From assembly GCA_021234155.1 (NCBI GenBank), contig JAJEKV010000012.1, positions 3,321,638 to 3,385,637 on the forward strand: 64,000 nt of DNA. The letters run 5' to 3'. Source of the DNA: Isoetes taiwanensis. Its lineage: Eukaryota > Streptophyta > Lycopodiopsida > Isoetales > Isoetaceae. A model generated the notes under the pieces. It saw only the letters and a program-made list of their open reading frames with translations. It did no database searches and was not told the origin of the DNA. Every line of letters starts with the position of its first letter. Within the stretch, counting starts at the first letter, position 1. Of this stretch, positions 43,608 through 53,800 are shown piece by piece. The position numbers and the translations under genes are program-made.

Positions 43608-45098
43608 TTACATTCCTTTTCTGTAGGTAAGGCCTGCAACTGTCTGCATGAACAAATTTAAGAGCTTGGAAAGGTAGAATATCTCTTTTGTCATATCTAG
43701 TAGTTTATATACACCACTAACATTGTTGGCAATCTCAATGGAAAAATTCAGAAAGTTAGCTTTATGACTGCATGGTTTATCAGTCCCATACCTTTGATGG
43801 AAAGCAGTCTCTTCCGTGATGCCGAGTCTATTCATGTCATATATGCTGATATGCTCATTTGTTACTCCTACAGATGTCTTGAGGAATTCCTTTATAAGAG
43901 AACAGTTGATTGCCAATAGGTCATCAATGTACCTGAACACGTGTTTAAACTGGTACATCTCATGGTATCTGCCCTCAACAGCTAAATCCTTGATAAAATT
44001 CACCTCAAACCAAGCTAAGTACAGATTGCACCAGCTTGGGCTGCAGGAAAACCCCATGGGAATTCCACTTACTTGTTGCCATGATTTATTTCCCATAGCA
44101 ATAAAGCAATTGCGTAATAACCAGTGATTGGCCATGACGAAGGTCTGTTTTTCCATTTTAGACCAGCATTTCCCTTTAGGTTCAGCTTTAAACCACTTAA
44201 CAGAAAATCCATTGGTGCTACTCTTAAACCATAACTCATAGCCATGATGCAGGCTTTTTTGCCATTTCCATGCTGCATTTATTACCAGTTCAATGACCCT
44301 GCATATACCCTTATCCCCCAACAGTGGGATATTTTCGTAACACTTAGTTATATCAGCAACAAAAATATCATGTATCTTGGGTGGAAGATTAATAACTACG
44401 TCGTACACTGAGTTGACTACCCAGCTAGTATTGACTTTACCAGGAAACATGATGTGTATGGGAGCACAGAGCATTTTAGCAATCTCGGGCCAGTTAAGTA
44501 AAATATCGTTGAGACCACCAGTAACAATCTGTGCAATTTCTGTGTAAACAGTATTATGGGCGTTAGTTATCCACCGATAATCTTTCTTATGTGCTTTAAA
44601 CACAGCAAGAAGATAAGGTAGTCTTTTGGCCCCAATGTTTATGTAACCAGTAATGTGTTGAATCTCCTCTTTAATTTTGTCTTGGATTTCTTTATGTGTA
44701 CTATTCACAAACAAAAAGTCGTGATTACTACGCCTCTTGAAAGCCATGTCTCTGGCGTGTTCAGGGCATATAAAAGCCAGATTGTTGGTAGCTTTATCAA
44801 CTCCCGAGATGTAAAAGTTAGAGATGAGCCACTCCATGTTCTTTGTCACATCACTGTCATTAAATGCAAACTTTTTCGTATTTTCTTTGCTGATTGCCAT
44901 TTTGATTCTGCAGGTAGTAATGTCGATGACTCTCATTTTAAATGCTGTTTTCTCATCCTCAGTGAAGTCTGGATATGAGAACTTGTGTGCCTCAAAGAAA
45001 GCATCACATACTTTGGTTAATTCTTCCTCAAATTCGTTAAAAACCAATATCCTATCCGGAATATGGTTTAGGCCCTTTCTGAACATATTTCTAAGCAT
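43608..45098 (-). CDS. PLE reverse transcriptase core, intact 496 codons
   Basis: RT of the Penelope/telomerase-like lineage. Residues ~100-111 'VDKATNNLAFIC' match the PLE box DKA.NN...C. 'YLLAVFKAHKKDYRWI' (162-177) corresponds to the P.FK.HK box. The first catalytic Asp is in 'FVADITKCYENIPL' (D249). An insert (~262-320) between motifs fits the finger insertion of PLE and TERT. 'SGIPMGFSCSPSWCNLY' (344-360) is the primer-grip-type box. 'FRYIDDLLAI' (388-397) carries the catalytic Asp pair. 'ANFLNFSIE' follows. The ATG is not the true start: the upstream minus sequence reads FIDPEIGHTYV in one frame and KLNIIKSKM in the next, continuous with 'LRNMFRKGLNHIP', a conserved PLE motif broken by a single 1-nt frameshift at about 45125. 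Confidence 0.85.
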   Translation of the reverse strand: MLRNMFRKGLNHIPDRILVFNEFEEELTKVCDAFFEAHKFSYPDFTEDEKTAFKMRVIDITTCRIKMAISKENTKKFAFNDSDVTKNMEWLISNFYISGVDKATNNLAFICPEHARDMAFKRRSNHDFLFVNSTHKEIQDKIKEEIQHITGYINIGAKRLPYLLAVFKAHKKDYRWITNAHNTVYTEIAQIVTGGLNDILLNWPEIAKMLCAPIHIMFPGKVNTSWVVNSVYDVVINLPPKIHDIFVADITKCYENIPLLGDKGICRVIELVINAAWKWQKSLHHGYELWFKSSTNGFSVKWFKAEPKGKCWSKMEKQTFVMANHWLLRNCFIAMGNKSWQQVSGIPMGFSCSPSWCNLYLAWFEVNFIKDLAVEGRYHEMYQFKHVFRYIDDLLAINCSLIKEFLKTSVGVTNEHISIYDMNRLGITEETAFHQRYGTDKPCSHKANFLNFSIEIANNVSGVYKLLDMTKEIFYLSKLLNLFMQTVAGLTYRKGM

Positions 45099-45129
45099 CT
45101 TGCTTTTAATGATGTTTAGTTTGGTAGTA

Positions 45130-45500
45130 CATATGTGTGTCCGATTTCTGGGTCAATAAATGCAGCTAGCTTGGGATTTTTACAGGGGCAAGGGACACTA
45201 GCTTCTTGTGCAAAGATGTAGAAGGGTTTGTAGAAGATATCTCTCACTGTATCTCCAACCAAACATTGTGTTTTCCATCATTTCTTCCCCAGCAACGCCA
45301 AAGCATTCTACTGCCACCTTATGCAGGATTCTAGGTAGACAGATCTGATGTTGTACTTTAGATAAAAACGTACAATGTATGATTTTTCGTTTGCTTTTGG
45401 GTCTCTCATCCACTAAAGCATATCTCCCCTGGCAGTTTTTTGTGAGGGTCTTAGAGTTCTGAAACAGCACAACAATCATTCAAAAACAGCACTTAACAGA
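45130..45500 (-). pseudogene. PLE region just upstream of RT, Cys-containing
   Basis: The frame 45479-45198 has 'LTKNCQGRYALVDERPKSKR', 'VQHQICLPRILHKVAVECFG' and 'EEMMENTMFGWRYSERYL'. A further frame carries 'EASVPCPCKNPKLAAFIDPE', a CxC segment directly before the GH-box noted under the RT. In related PLEs a Cys-rich motif lies at this place. The frames are shifted against each other by one or two nucleotides, so the N-terminal half is probably decayed even though the RT core is open. Confidence 0.55.
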
Positions 45501-45531
45501 CCACCTAGAGTAATCATCTGGCTCTGCCAAG

Positions 45532-46080
45532 CTATGACAGTAGAAAGTAATTTTGGCCCACTGGAAGCTGTGTGCCAATGCACTCAATGGATGCGTTGTC
45601 AGAACTTGCAGGTGCATTCAAAATAGGTTTAATAGTAATCCTGGGTGGTCTGCTCACTGGACTTTGTATACTACTAGAGAGGCTGGAATAGGACCTTCCT
45701 ATGCCCTTGCTGGTATTGTTGCTGTTAATTGCTCCTATATCTTTAAGAAAAGAAATAGGTTTGATGGTCTTTTCGCAAATGTCAACCGCTTTACATCTTG
45801 GAATATTCAACTTTAGGTCAGGCCATGGATCAGCTACCAATCTCATTGTCATGTGTATTAATATATCCCTTATCTCCAGGTAGGATATGAAAGCCATAAT
45901 GCTAGTTTTAAGAGGCCCCCTGAAAAAGCTTCTGAAAGAAACAATCTGTGCAGCAGCAGACATGTTAGGATAGATAGAATCCAAATTGTTGAGCATATAC
46001 CAAACAGCGTGATCGAGCCACGTCATGTTGTCCCCGCACATGTTTTTCTTGCTTTTCTTCCTGCCCCTGTCGTCATACAC
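45532..46080 (-). pseudogene. PLE N-terminal domain part 2, unknown function
   Basis: 182 codons: 'MTWLDHAVWYMLNNLDSIYP', 'AAQIVSFRSFFRGPLKTSI' and 'ISYLEIRDILIHMTMRLVAD', followed by a Ser/Pro-rich linker ('SLSSSIQSPVSRPPRITIKP'). The first part looks like an ordered helical domain. It continues from 46108-46869 after a frame change near 46095. No family was recognised. Confidence 0.5.
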
Positions 46081-46107
46081 ACACTTGATGTACGGGCATC
46101 AGGTTCT

Positions 46108-47010
46108 TTATATCCTCTTAAGGTAGAAGTCATCTCGCTCAATGTTGGGGTATGCCATATGCCCCTTTTGACTGACATACATGAAGGCACTCTTGTTACA
46201 GGTCTTATCAAAAAACTTAGTATCAATACTGCATTTAACTTCTTCTTTATTAATAAACTTTTCCATTCTCATGGCAGCTGTGTAAGTCGCAGCAACTTGA
46301 TCTTTGGTTAAACCCCCAAGTAATATCCAAGTGTCCCTGCTGATTGGTGCCAAAGCCCCGAAATTTTTGGTCTTCCAAATCCCCTGATTGTATAACAATG
46401 CATGGCTTTCAACTAGACGCTCCGGTATTATTGGAAAGTTCAAGCAATTGTTGAGTGTGAATTCAAAGGCTCCATTGTCATCCACACCTTGAAGGGCACT
46501 ATTGGTCTTAAGCACAACCTTGTCATGCTCGGTCAGTAGGGAGTCAAAAGGATCATCTTCATTGATCTCTATACACATAGGTATTGACGTACTGGCCTTT
46601 CCAACCTTTTTTACCGTGTTGGCTTTTTCCAGGGCCTTAAGTCCTGTCATGTACATATTTTTATGTTTATCTTCCTCAATTGTCCACAGGTAGATCAGAT
46701 CTAGTAAGACTGTTGAACAAATCATTAATAACCATGACAATTTTGTCAATGTCATCACCTGCTTTATTGATGTTGGAGAAATTCTCAATCCATTGGTTGA
46801 ATCCGAGATGCAAAATGGCCGAGTATTGGTCCGCTCCCCTAGCCATTTCCTTTTGTATAATATACTCATGAGCTCTTATATTTTTAATGCAGCATAGCAG
46901 GTTCTTCACTGTATGGGAATTTCAGATTTGAAGTAGCTGTAGCCTAAAGCAGCCAGTTCCTTGTTCCATGTGGGTAACACTAGTTGATGGACCACCTCTT
47001 TTTCCTAAAA
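46108..47010 (-). pseudogene. PLE N-terminal domain part 1, unknown function
   Basis: The minus-strand frame reads 'HLGFNQWIENFSNINKAGDD' (from 46909), 'VGKASTSIPMCIEINEDDPF', 'LNNCLNFPIIPERLVESHAL', 'GALAPISRDTWILLGGLTKD' and 'VAATYTAAMRMEKFINKEEV'. An upstream exon-like piece (47000-46916, 'EKEVVHQLVLPTWNKELAAL') follows an acceptor-like TTTTTAG. The composition is protein-like and the strand agrees with the RT. I do not recognise the fold; it is not a GIY-YIG nuclease. It may be an ORF1-type RNA-binding or capsid-like domain, which is a guess. Confidence 0.5.
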
Positions 47011-48040
47011 ATATAGTTGCACATTGTCATTAGTCAAGAATGTATCATGTAAATAAGAAAGCACACCTATGAGAGTAATGTTACCAAATACCCAGGTCTG
47101 AGATTATGATGACCCTGGTAAAACCAAAGAACAGAAATTCCTAAAAAAATCCAGTCCACACTAGCCTAGGCAGCAGCCAACTAGCCATGACATCTACATG
47201 GGTCAATCCCCATTGTAGTCTTATCTGCCCATACTAGGAACAAGTTCCCTGATGGCATCATTCATCTCAAAACCTTGGGTATCTAGTCCATAGTCAAAAT
47301 TAATTATTTAAACCATTGAAACTAGATGAACCCTAGTGGGTCATAAATAAGTGTATAATGTTAAAAAGTCTTTACACAATCACATTGAATCTAGATCGAT
47401 CTTACAAGTAATGTCAAAACCACCTACTACTCCTTTATACCCTCCTGCATTCATGTCAAGTTTAGGACATTGAAGGTCAAATACTTAGTCCTTTGCAGAC
47501 TAAATCGTGTTTAACTCGGTCTATATTTGTCTTTTACGCCCTATATGACTCACTTATATCTGATCTTTGATTTTGTTATGATTTTCTAAGCAGCATTCCA
47601 TTATGTTTTCTTAAGATTTAGAAGCATGTATCTTTGTATCCATTACTAGCCTTACTGTTAGAAACTCTATCATAACTTGTGTCCTTTATCCTCTTAAATA
47701 TATTATTTATGTAACTGGTGAACTCCTGATCATTACGTATTGAATTAATGATGGTCACTGCGACCTATATCTTAAATTAGATACCGTTAAAGCAAAACTA
47801 CAGAAACTGTAGCAGGAAACAACCTTCAGCTATATATGGAGTATTGCACTAATGCTACGCAAACTACCATATGCCTTTCAAGCATTAAACTGTCATGTTC
47901 ACACTGTATGTATAAGAAAATAACCAACTTCTACAATAGTTCTACTAACTGCCACTAAATGGTCAGCCTGCCATTAAATGTCCAGCATTTCTGTATAAAA
48001 AATGGGAAGTATGCATTTTAACATTACTACTACCAGAATT
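47011..48040. other. PLE 5' non-coding region
   Basis: About 1 kb between the coding region and the B2-linked exon, AT-rich, without a supported ORF. By position it would be the promoter, 5' leader or an intron of the PLE. Confidence 0.4.
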
Positions 48041-48445
48041 TCAATCAAAATATAAACTTGTCACGTTGTGTTCAACTCCAGAGTAAGCTTCAGCCTCCAT
48101 ATCAGTCAGCCTTACACCAAGACAAGCCTTAAACTCGGCAGCCAGCCACCCTTCTTCTAACACTTCTTCAGCATTAGGGCTAATAGGGCACCCATCAGAA
48201 TCATATTCGTCTGAATGCTCAAACATCCTGTAGTTATAGTAATTATCCCCAGGGCATTTATTCCCGCCCATAATCTGTCCCACAAGGACACCTACTTCCG
48301 GATTCTGGCATGCAATCCTGTCAATCCAAGATCTTGGACCATACTTATAGCTTGCCTATAGCTTACAAGATCTATATATTCAGAGAAGTTTGTAGCTGCG
48401 GCTACCTCTTTGTCAGGGTAATATACCTCGAGTTCCAGCCCTTGT
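48041..48445 (-). CDS. Small PLE-associated ORF in terminal repeat B2
   Basis: The minus frame 48283-48041 has 'MGQIMGGNKCPGDNYYNYRM', 'FEHSDEYDSDGCPISPNAEE' and 'WLAAEFKACLGVRLTDMEAE', ending TGA. Reading upstream through a one- or two-base shift, the same protein seems to continue to about 48445 ('FRVQGLELEVYYPDKEVAAA', 'TNFSEYIDLVSYRQAI', 'YGPRSWIDRIACQNPEVGVL'). The B1 copy keeps the upstream half but is cut off at A1. It is acidic and unrecognised. It could be the first exon of the element's protein or an accessory product. Confidence 0.45.
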
Positions 48446-48935
48446 ACCCGGAATAAGACGTTTTGCCCACTGCCCCTACTACTTTGGTGCTCAATCAGGG
48501 TTTGTAGGCGTGGACCGGACTTAACTCATGTAAATCGTATCCATGTTTCCAATGCCAGTGCCCTAAACCATTGATCTAGACAGTTTTTGGAGATAGAAAA
48601 AAAGGGGCACGTTACTGCTAAGACCATATTACCCTAGTGCAATGTAAATATTATGTTCTGTTAATTTAGATATCTTGTATTTTTATAAAACTAAAGCCAA
48701 GTATTAGCATGCTCATGGCCACATAAGCCATAAAGAACCATAGTCCGAATATTTCAAGACAACCAATACTACAGAATATATTATTGGTGTGCACTCCCCT
48801 TATTTAAAAAAAAGGGTTTATCAACCCCACTCAGCTCTAATTTTTAGAACCATGGTCCAACAGAAGCTATCATACCTACTGTGTACTATGAATAATTAAA
48901 CCCATAAGAGTTATAATCCAAATATTAAAAAAAAA
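48138..48935 (-). repeat. PLE terminal direct repeat B2 (5' side)
   Basis: The partner of B1 (42432-43236). It is extended on its left by unique sequence holding the end of the small ORF. Differences from B1 are scattered substitutions and small indels, for example a 5-bp deletion near 48155. Its right edge meets repeat A2 through an A/G-rich tract (48926-48951). Confidence 0.85.
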
Positions 48936-48951
48936 GAAAAGAAAAGAGAGA

Positions 48952-49606
48952 GAGCACTTCTTGGATCTTTGATTTGGCAACGCCAATATGGAAAATTAAA
49001 TGCCAAATATGCAGTTGTTCTAGATTCATCATGTAGCTTAGCAGATATTCAAATGATCACATTTGTGTTCTTAGAGAAATGATATCTAATTTTTTCTAGT
49101 GTCAAACACTTAGAGCTGATTCTTTGTACCTTGTCCATTTTGCGTGCTTTGGTGCAGCAATAGTTCACGAACTGTAGTATGGAGATTATCTGTGGCTTTC
49201 ATATTGGCCAAGGCATTCCGTATCGTGGTCTGGCCTGGGCCATAGATGGAGGAATAGAATAGAATAGATTTTTTAACGTCCATGGAGACAACAACCTTCG
49301 TTTCTGCTTCTGCTATATGCTGCAAAAAAGAAACAAAATGAGAAATAGCAAGATTTATTAAAACCCCTTCCTAAAGAGAACCCATCTTTTGGTTCTAATT
49401 ATTGAATTTGCAGTTGTAGTTTAATGACTATAATCAGCTATGCTTTAGGAACCAAATCATAAAAGTTGTTTGCAGATGCAAAAGCCGAGGCCCAGAAATA
49501 TCTAAAGGCATTCAAAATTTAGCAGTCAAACTTTAACACCCACTTTTGCAAATGTTGACAATAAAGTGTATTACTATCGCTTACAGCGTTGAATATTTCC
49601 ATCTAG
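48952..49606. repeat. Repeat A2, right copy flanking the PLE
   Basis: The partner of A1 (41811-42431). It ends at the same base (CCATCTAG) but then runs into unrelated DNA (CCCGGCTCGGCAGG), whereas A1 runs into B1. It carries a private 38-bp insertion at about 49253-49290 (AATAGAATAGAATAGA ... ACGTCC) flanked by ATGGAG, so the insertion came after A was duplicated. Confidence 0.85.
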
Positions 49607-50000
49607 CCCGGCTCGGCAGGTATACTCCCAATCCTTGCAATTGTTTAGCAAAAGGAAATAGTCAGGAAAAAACAAAGAAGCACATGGAGACAAGATATAC
49701 GTCCTTCAAACTCTTTCTACCAGCTACTAACTAAATAATGCAATAGTACTTCTGCCACTGGTAAAAAATTAGAGACAATAATTATAATTGCAGCAACTGT
49801 TGCAATGACATTCTTCTGGGACATCATAACACTAGGTGATTCAAACATGCAAGAAAATGAGAAGAATCAGTAAGAACCACATCTCTAAATGCAAAGTCTA
49901 ATCTTCATAATGGTGAGATCGGGATAGATTGGATGTGCATCTTCTTTAGTATTGCCTTTGCCTTTTCCCATCTAGGCATTTTTACAGCTTTATATATATA
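49607..50000. other. No supported gene
   Basis: AT-rich flank between the PLE assembly and the Helitron-like end. No feature recognised. Confidence 0.5.
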
Positions 50001-53000
50001 CTAGAAAAAGTGTCCAACATTGCTGGGCTTTTCGCTAGAATTAAGTTCAAAAATTAACAAAGATATGTTTTTTTTTTTTTTTTTTTTTTTTTAGAAGAAC
50101 TGTATCATCAATATATTAAAAGAATGGTAATGTTACAAAGCAAGTGAGGAGGAAGGAGAACTGCCCCAAAGAGACAGCGATACCTTGACACTCCACAACA
50201 AACTCACAGAAAAACTGCAACTCTACTGCTGTACAAACCGACCACCACCATCTACAACACCCAAGAAGTCCCGCCAAATGGCAAACTTCCGCTCTACTAC
50301 TCCCGGGAACACCAGAAAGCTTTGAAATAGCTTGTACCTGAGTCGAGGAATCAAAGAGGCCGCAGTCGCTGAATCCCCCTCGAAGATCCACAACCGCCGC
50401 CGCTTCCATCAGCCACACCAACCAAGCCACGCGACGGATGCAAGGCTTTTGCCGCCGCAAGAGCGGCCAAACACCAGATACACATGAAGCGGCAATCGGC
50501 GGCTAGTCAATCTCTAACCCAATCCCGTGCAGCCGCAAGTGAGGGCATAAAACCGCACAATGCTCCATAGTCTCACGATGAAAGCCACAACAAGGGCGTA
50601 GAGGGCTCACACCCGCCTAAACCGACTCACAAGGGCATTCACCTTGATACAACCGGTTGCACCACCGCCACGTAAGCACCCTAACCTTCGGGGGGAAGTG
50701 AGCTCCATGTCCACGCCCAAACCGAAGCGCCATCGAGAACCCTGAAGCCGCAGAGACCACTTGCCTTTGGGGCAAAGCAGGTCATGAATAGCCGCTTACC
50801 CGGTAAGAAGACCGCGACAAAGCAAGAAGACACAACATCCAAATGAACCTTCCAAACCCGCACCACCACATCATCCCGAGGGACTATAGGTATGTGTAGC
50901 GGAATACTCCCCGCCACGTGCTCCCGATAGCCCTCCCACGCCCCCTCAAAAGCGAGCTCGAAAGAACTCCCACGAAGCTAGGTGACCACCCCAATATCAA
51001 TCCTCCAAGGTGAGCACAAAGCCTCGCCTCCAACAACGGCCTCAGATCATGCACATGGCGACCAAGGGCAAGTCGCTTGGGGTAGAGGAACCCACAAGAA
51101 AGGAGAAGAGTGGTGATAAACCGAGGCATAATCTAGCTGGAAGAGCACACACACATGATCCCAAGCCCGCAACACTCCTCGTGAGAAAAGGGGACGATGT
51201 GGGAAAGGCCTGAGACCATACAATAGTGCCTGTGGCAACTCCACATGCACGCACGGCTTCCCAAACGCCACACAATGGCAAAGAGATCTAACAACAACAC
51301 AAGCACCAGGAGAAGATGCTCCATCCTGCAGAATGCCCCAAACAAACTTGGAGACCAACACCTTACTATGCAGCGCCAAATCCAGAATGGCCAAGCCCCC
51401 ATCTTCCCGGGGGCGGAGACACTTCCACCAAGCCACTTTAACAATCGCCCCTTCATCATCCCCGCCCCACACAAAATTTCGAACAATCTTATCCAAAGCC
51501 TGTATCTTACCCTCAGGAGCTAGCATCGCAGATGCTGTATACACATGAGTGCTACAAAGTACTGACTTGACAATAGTGATCCTACCTGCCATGGACAACT
51601 TGCTACCCTTCCACCAATTGAGGTGTTCTTCTTAGTTGGCATATATGGTCATATAATGAAAGTTTTGAATTGTTCTTATAAAATCTTCTTTTTTAAAATT
51701 GGAAGGCTTTGCAATTTGTGCCTGGAACGCCGCTATGCAGACGCACACGACGTTCCCTTCCCGTTTGCGGCTGCTATTGCGGGACGCAAGTTCCCGCAAT
51801 AAATGCCAATTCGAACTACCGAGCTCTCCACCTTCCAACAATTTCTATGCAAATCCTACATTTTACTTTCCTCCCTGCTTGCCCTACGATTTTGACGCCA
51901 CAAAGTTTTTTTCATTGCACAATTTGGCGCCTCAGGATTTCTTGAGCTGGGTCCTGTGCCGGATGCATTTTGCTTGAGCTGAATGGTAAAACCCTGCAAG
52001 AATGGAAATGCATACTTGCTAATATTAAAACGAATGCAAATGGTTGCTTTACAGGATTAAAGCTTCTGGACGATTTCAAGATCACCTAGACTCGAAGAAA
52101 TCTTCTCATTTTCAAGCTTCTCAAGGTTTTTCTTATTTTTTGCTTTCTTGAGGATCTTCTAATGCCATCGGGCCTATTTATATTTATTCTCCGATTTTTA
52201 ACAGATAAATGCAGCAGGTTTTGCTTTGGGTGCTGTTATCAGATATGGAGGGGCAGAAGCGGACCAGTGCTCCTCGACATGGCAGAGACCATTCAAGGGC
52301 ATGCTCTCTTCTTAAGAAGCAGGGCGTATGCGAATCGTTTGCACATCTGATCCTAGGTGCTTCGGATCTGAGTTTTGCCTTCAGTTCTTTCTTCCCCAAA
52401 ACTTCGTTGCCATTTTTTTCTCTCTTTTGATCTGTGCTTCTTTTCTTGCATATCTTTTCTGCAGAAGTAATGTGACGACCATTCGTCACAAGTCAAAGTT
52501 GGGACCAAAAGCAACTATGGAGACCATGCTGAAACAACACAAACACAATACTGGATGTTTTGTATGCCCTAAGACTCTGCAAATCGGCGTGCTTCATAAT
52601 GTCTAATGAAGGCACTACTTCTGATTGCGGCGTAGGTGAGAGGTCTTCATCATTCCAGCTTATCTTGGTAACTTGGTAATTGTAAAGCACATTTCAAATA
52701 TTGAATTGAGATCATTAGGCCTTATTTTTTAAGGGAACAAGCCATCTAGCAATAGGTAGTCACTATTGTTCAGATCGTTAGGGGCTTCTCAAATGTTACA
52801 TTTTTCTCAATTTCTATTTTATTATTTCTTTTACATTTGTTTGAGTTTATTTTTTTTCAGAAGGATTTTCAAGACATCTATCCATGCGGGATTCTTCTAC
52901 TACAGTAACTATAATGGTTTTTAAAATCCAGCCATGCTGCTGATGTCTGCACCGAGAGTGGTAAGAATATTTAAAAATAGAATGAATGTAATGATTTTAT

Positions 53001-53800
53001 GCATATAAGATTGTTAACAAAAAAGGTGCAAATGGAAAAGGCTATGTGGTCTTTCCCTGTTTCTTATTGCATTATGCAGATTGAGAAATAAGGCACGTTG
53101 GCATCGCATTTTCTGGTGCCAATATGTCATAAGCAAGCAGGGTTTAGGGCAAATTGTTCAGGTTCAAGTCTTCTGATTCTTCCCTGATATGGCAGCAAGC
53201 AACTAATTCAGATGGTGCGGTGACCACTCAACTATTACGACTGCATGTAAGCTTCAGATCTCTCCTATAAAATGTAATAATAGCTCTGTCGGAATACTTT
53301 ATAGGGCATGAAATCAATGTCATGCCCTAGGAGGCCTGAAGGACTTAAGTTTACTGCATAACGGAGTCTAAAGAACAAAGTACAGGCGTAGAAAGAAACT
53401 GTAGGCAAGCATTGATGTTCTTATTGTCGTGCATTTGTTTTTAAAAGAAGTGAGTGCAACTTCATGATGATAGCAGAGTTGGAACGAATTTACAAGTTTA
53501 TCCCTTTTGCTCTCATGGTGGAATTGTTGATCAGATACATAGTCTCGGACTGTGATTATGTGGAGGTATTTTTCCAAGACACCAATTACGTCTCCAGCCC
53601 AGAGGACGCCGCTGCAGTTGGATAACTCATAGAGGCCATCTATCCTCCAGAGAACATCATGCAAATGGTAGCAATAATATGTGACTTAGGCAATAAGATT
53701 TGGGATTGGTCTAAACTAATTCTACACTTAAATATAGAGAAGGCAGTGATATTTCAGATCGACATAGGCACAATAAATTAGATAAGGCTTTCTTCATTTT
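50001..53800 (-). mobile_element. Helitron-like element, copy 1 (interrupted by LINE C)
   Basis: The left end has CTAG (50001-50004) and a worn hairpin (GTCCAACATTGCTGGGC). This is the same order as at 60223 and, read on the minus strand, a Helitron 3' end. After LINE C, sequence at 51690-51800 ('GTGCCTGGAACGCCGC', 'CAGACGCA', 'GCGGGAC') matches 60270-60380, and 53139-53200 ('TTTAGGGCAAATTGTTCAGG') matches 61551-61600. The two copies are therefore collinear but hold different inner sequence. Exon-like pieces occur at 52203-52270 ('INAAGFALGAVIRYGGAEAD') and 52470-52606 ('MLKQHKHNTGCFVCPKTLQI', after TTCTGCAG), perhaps captured gene parts. The right border is approximate. Confidence 0.45.
50069..51625 (-). 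mobile_element. LINE C, 5'-truncated, same family as LINE B
   Basis: The left end is a T-run of about 27 bases (poly(A) tail on the minus strand) followed by 'AGAAGAACTGTATCATC', similar to the 3' end of LINE B. The minus frame 51598-51047 has 'LSMAGRITIVKSVLCSTHVY', 'LDKIVRNFVWGGDDEG', 'VAWWKCLRPREDGGLAILDL' and 'LHSKVLVSKFVWG', the region after the RT. The zinc-finger end (50900-50116) is frameshifted. The element stops near 51625 at the codons for 'LNWWKGSK', so it lacks the RT and endonuclease: a typical dead-on-arrival copy. No clear TSD was found. Confidence 0.85.

Larger units (their letters stand above)
43399..47010 (-). mobile_element. Penelope-like element, coding interior
   Basis: This is the minus-strand interior between terminal repeats B2 and B1. 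From 5' to 3' it holds an N-terminal region (47000-45160, several open frames joined by frameshifts or introns), the RT core (45098-43608) and a short C-terminal exon-like frame (43584-43399, 'LKAAADIKGLIKCFTNNGFD'). No GIY-YIG endonuclease motif is visible at either end, so this copy may belong to an endonuclease-lacking type or may have lost it. All frames share orientation. The element plus repeats spans about 42432-48935 (6.5 kb). Confidence 0.75.

Noticed and set aside
42432-48935. Repeats B as LTRs of an ordinary LTR retrotransposon
   Set aside because: They lack TG..CA ends, a primer-binding site and a polypurine tract, and the enclosed RT is Penelope-type, so pseudo-LTRs are the better reading.
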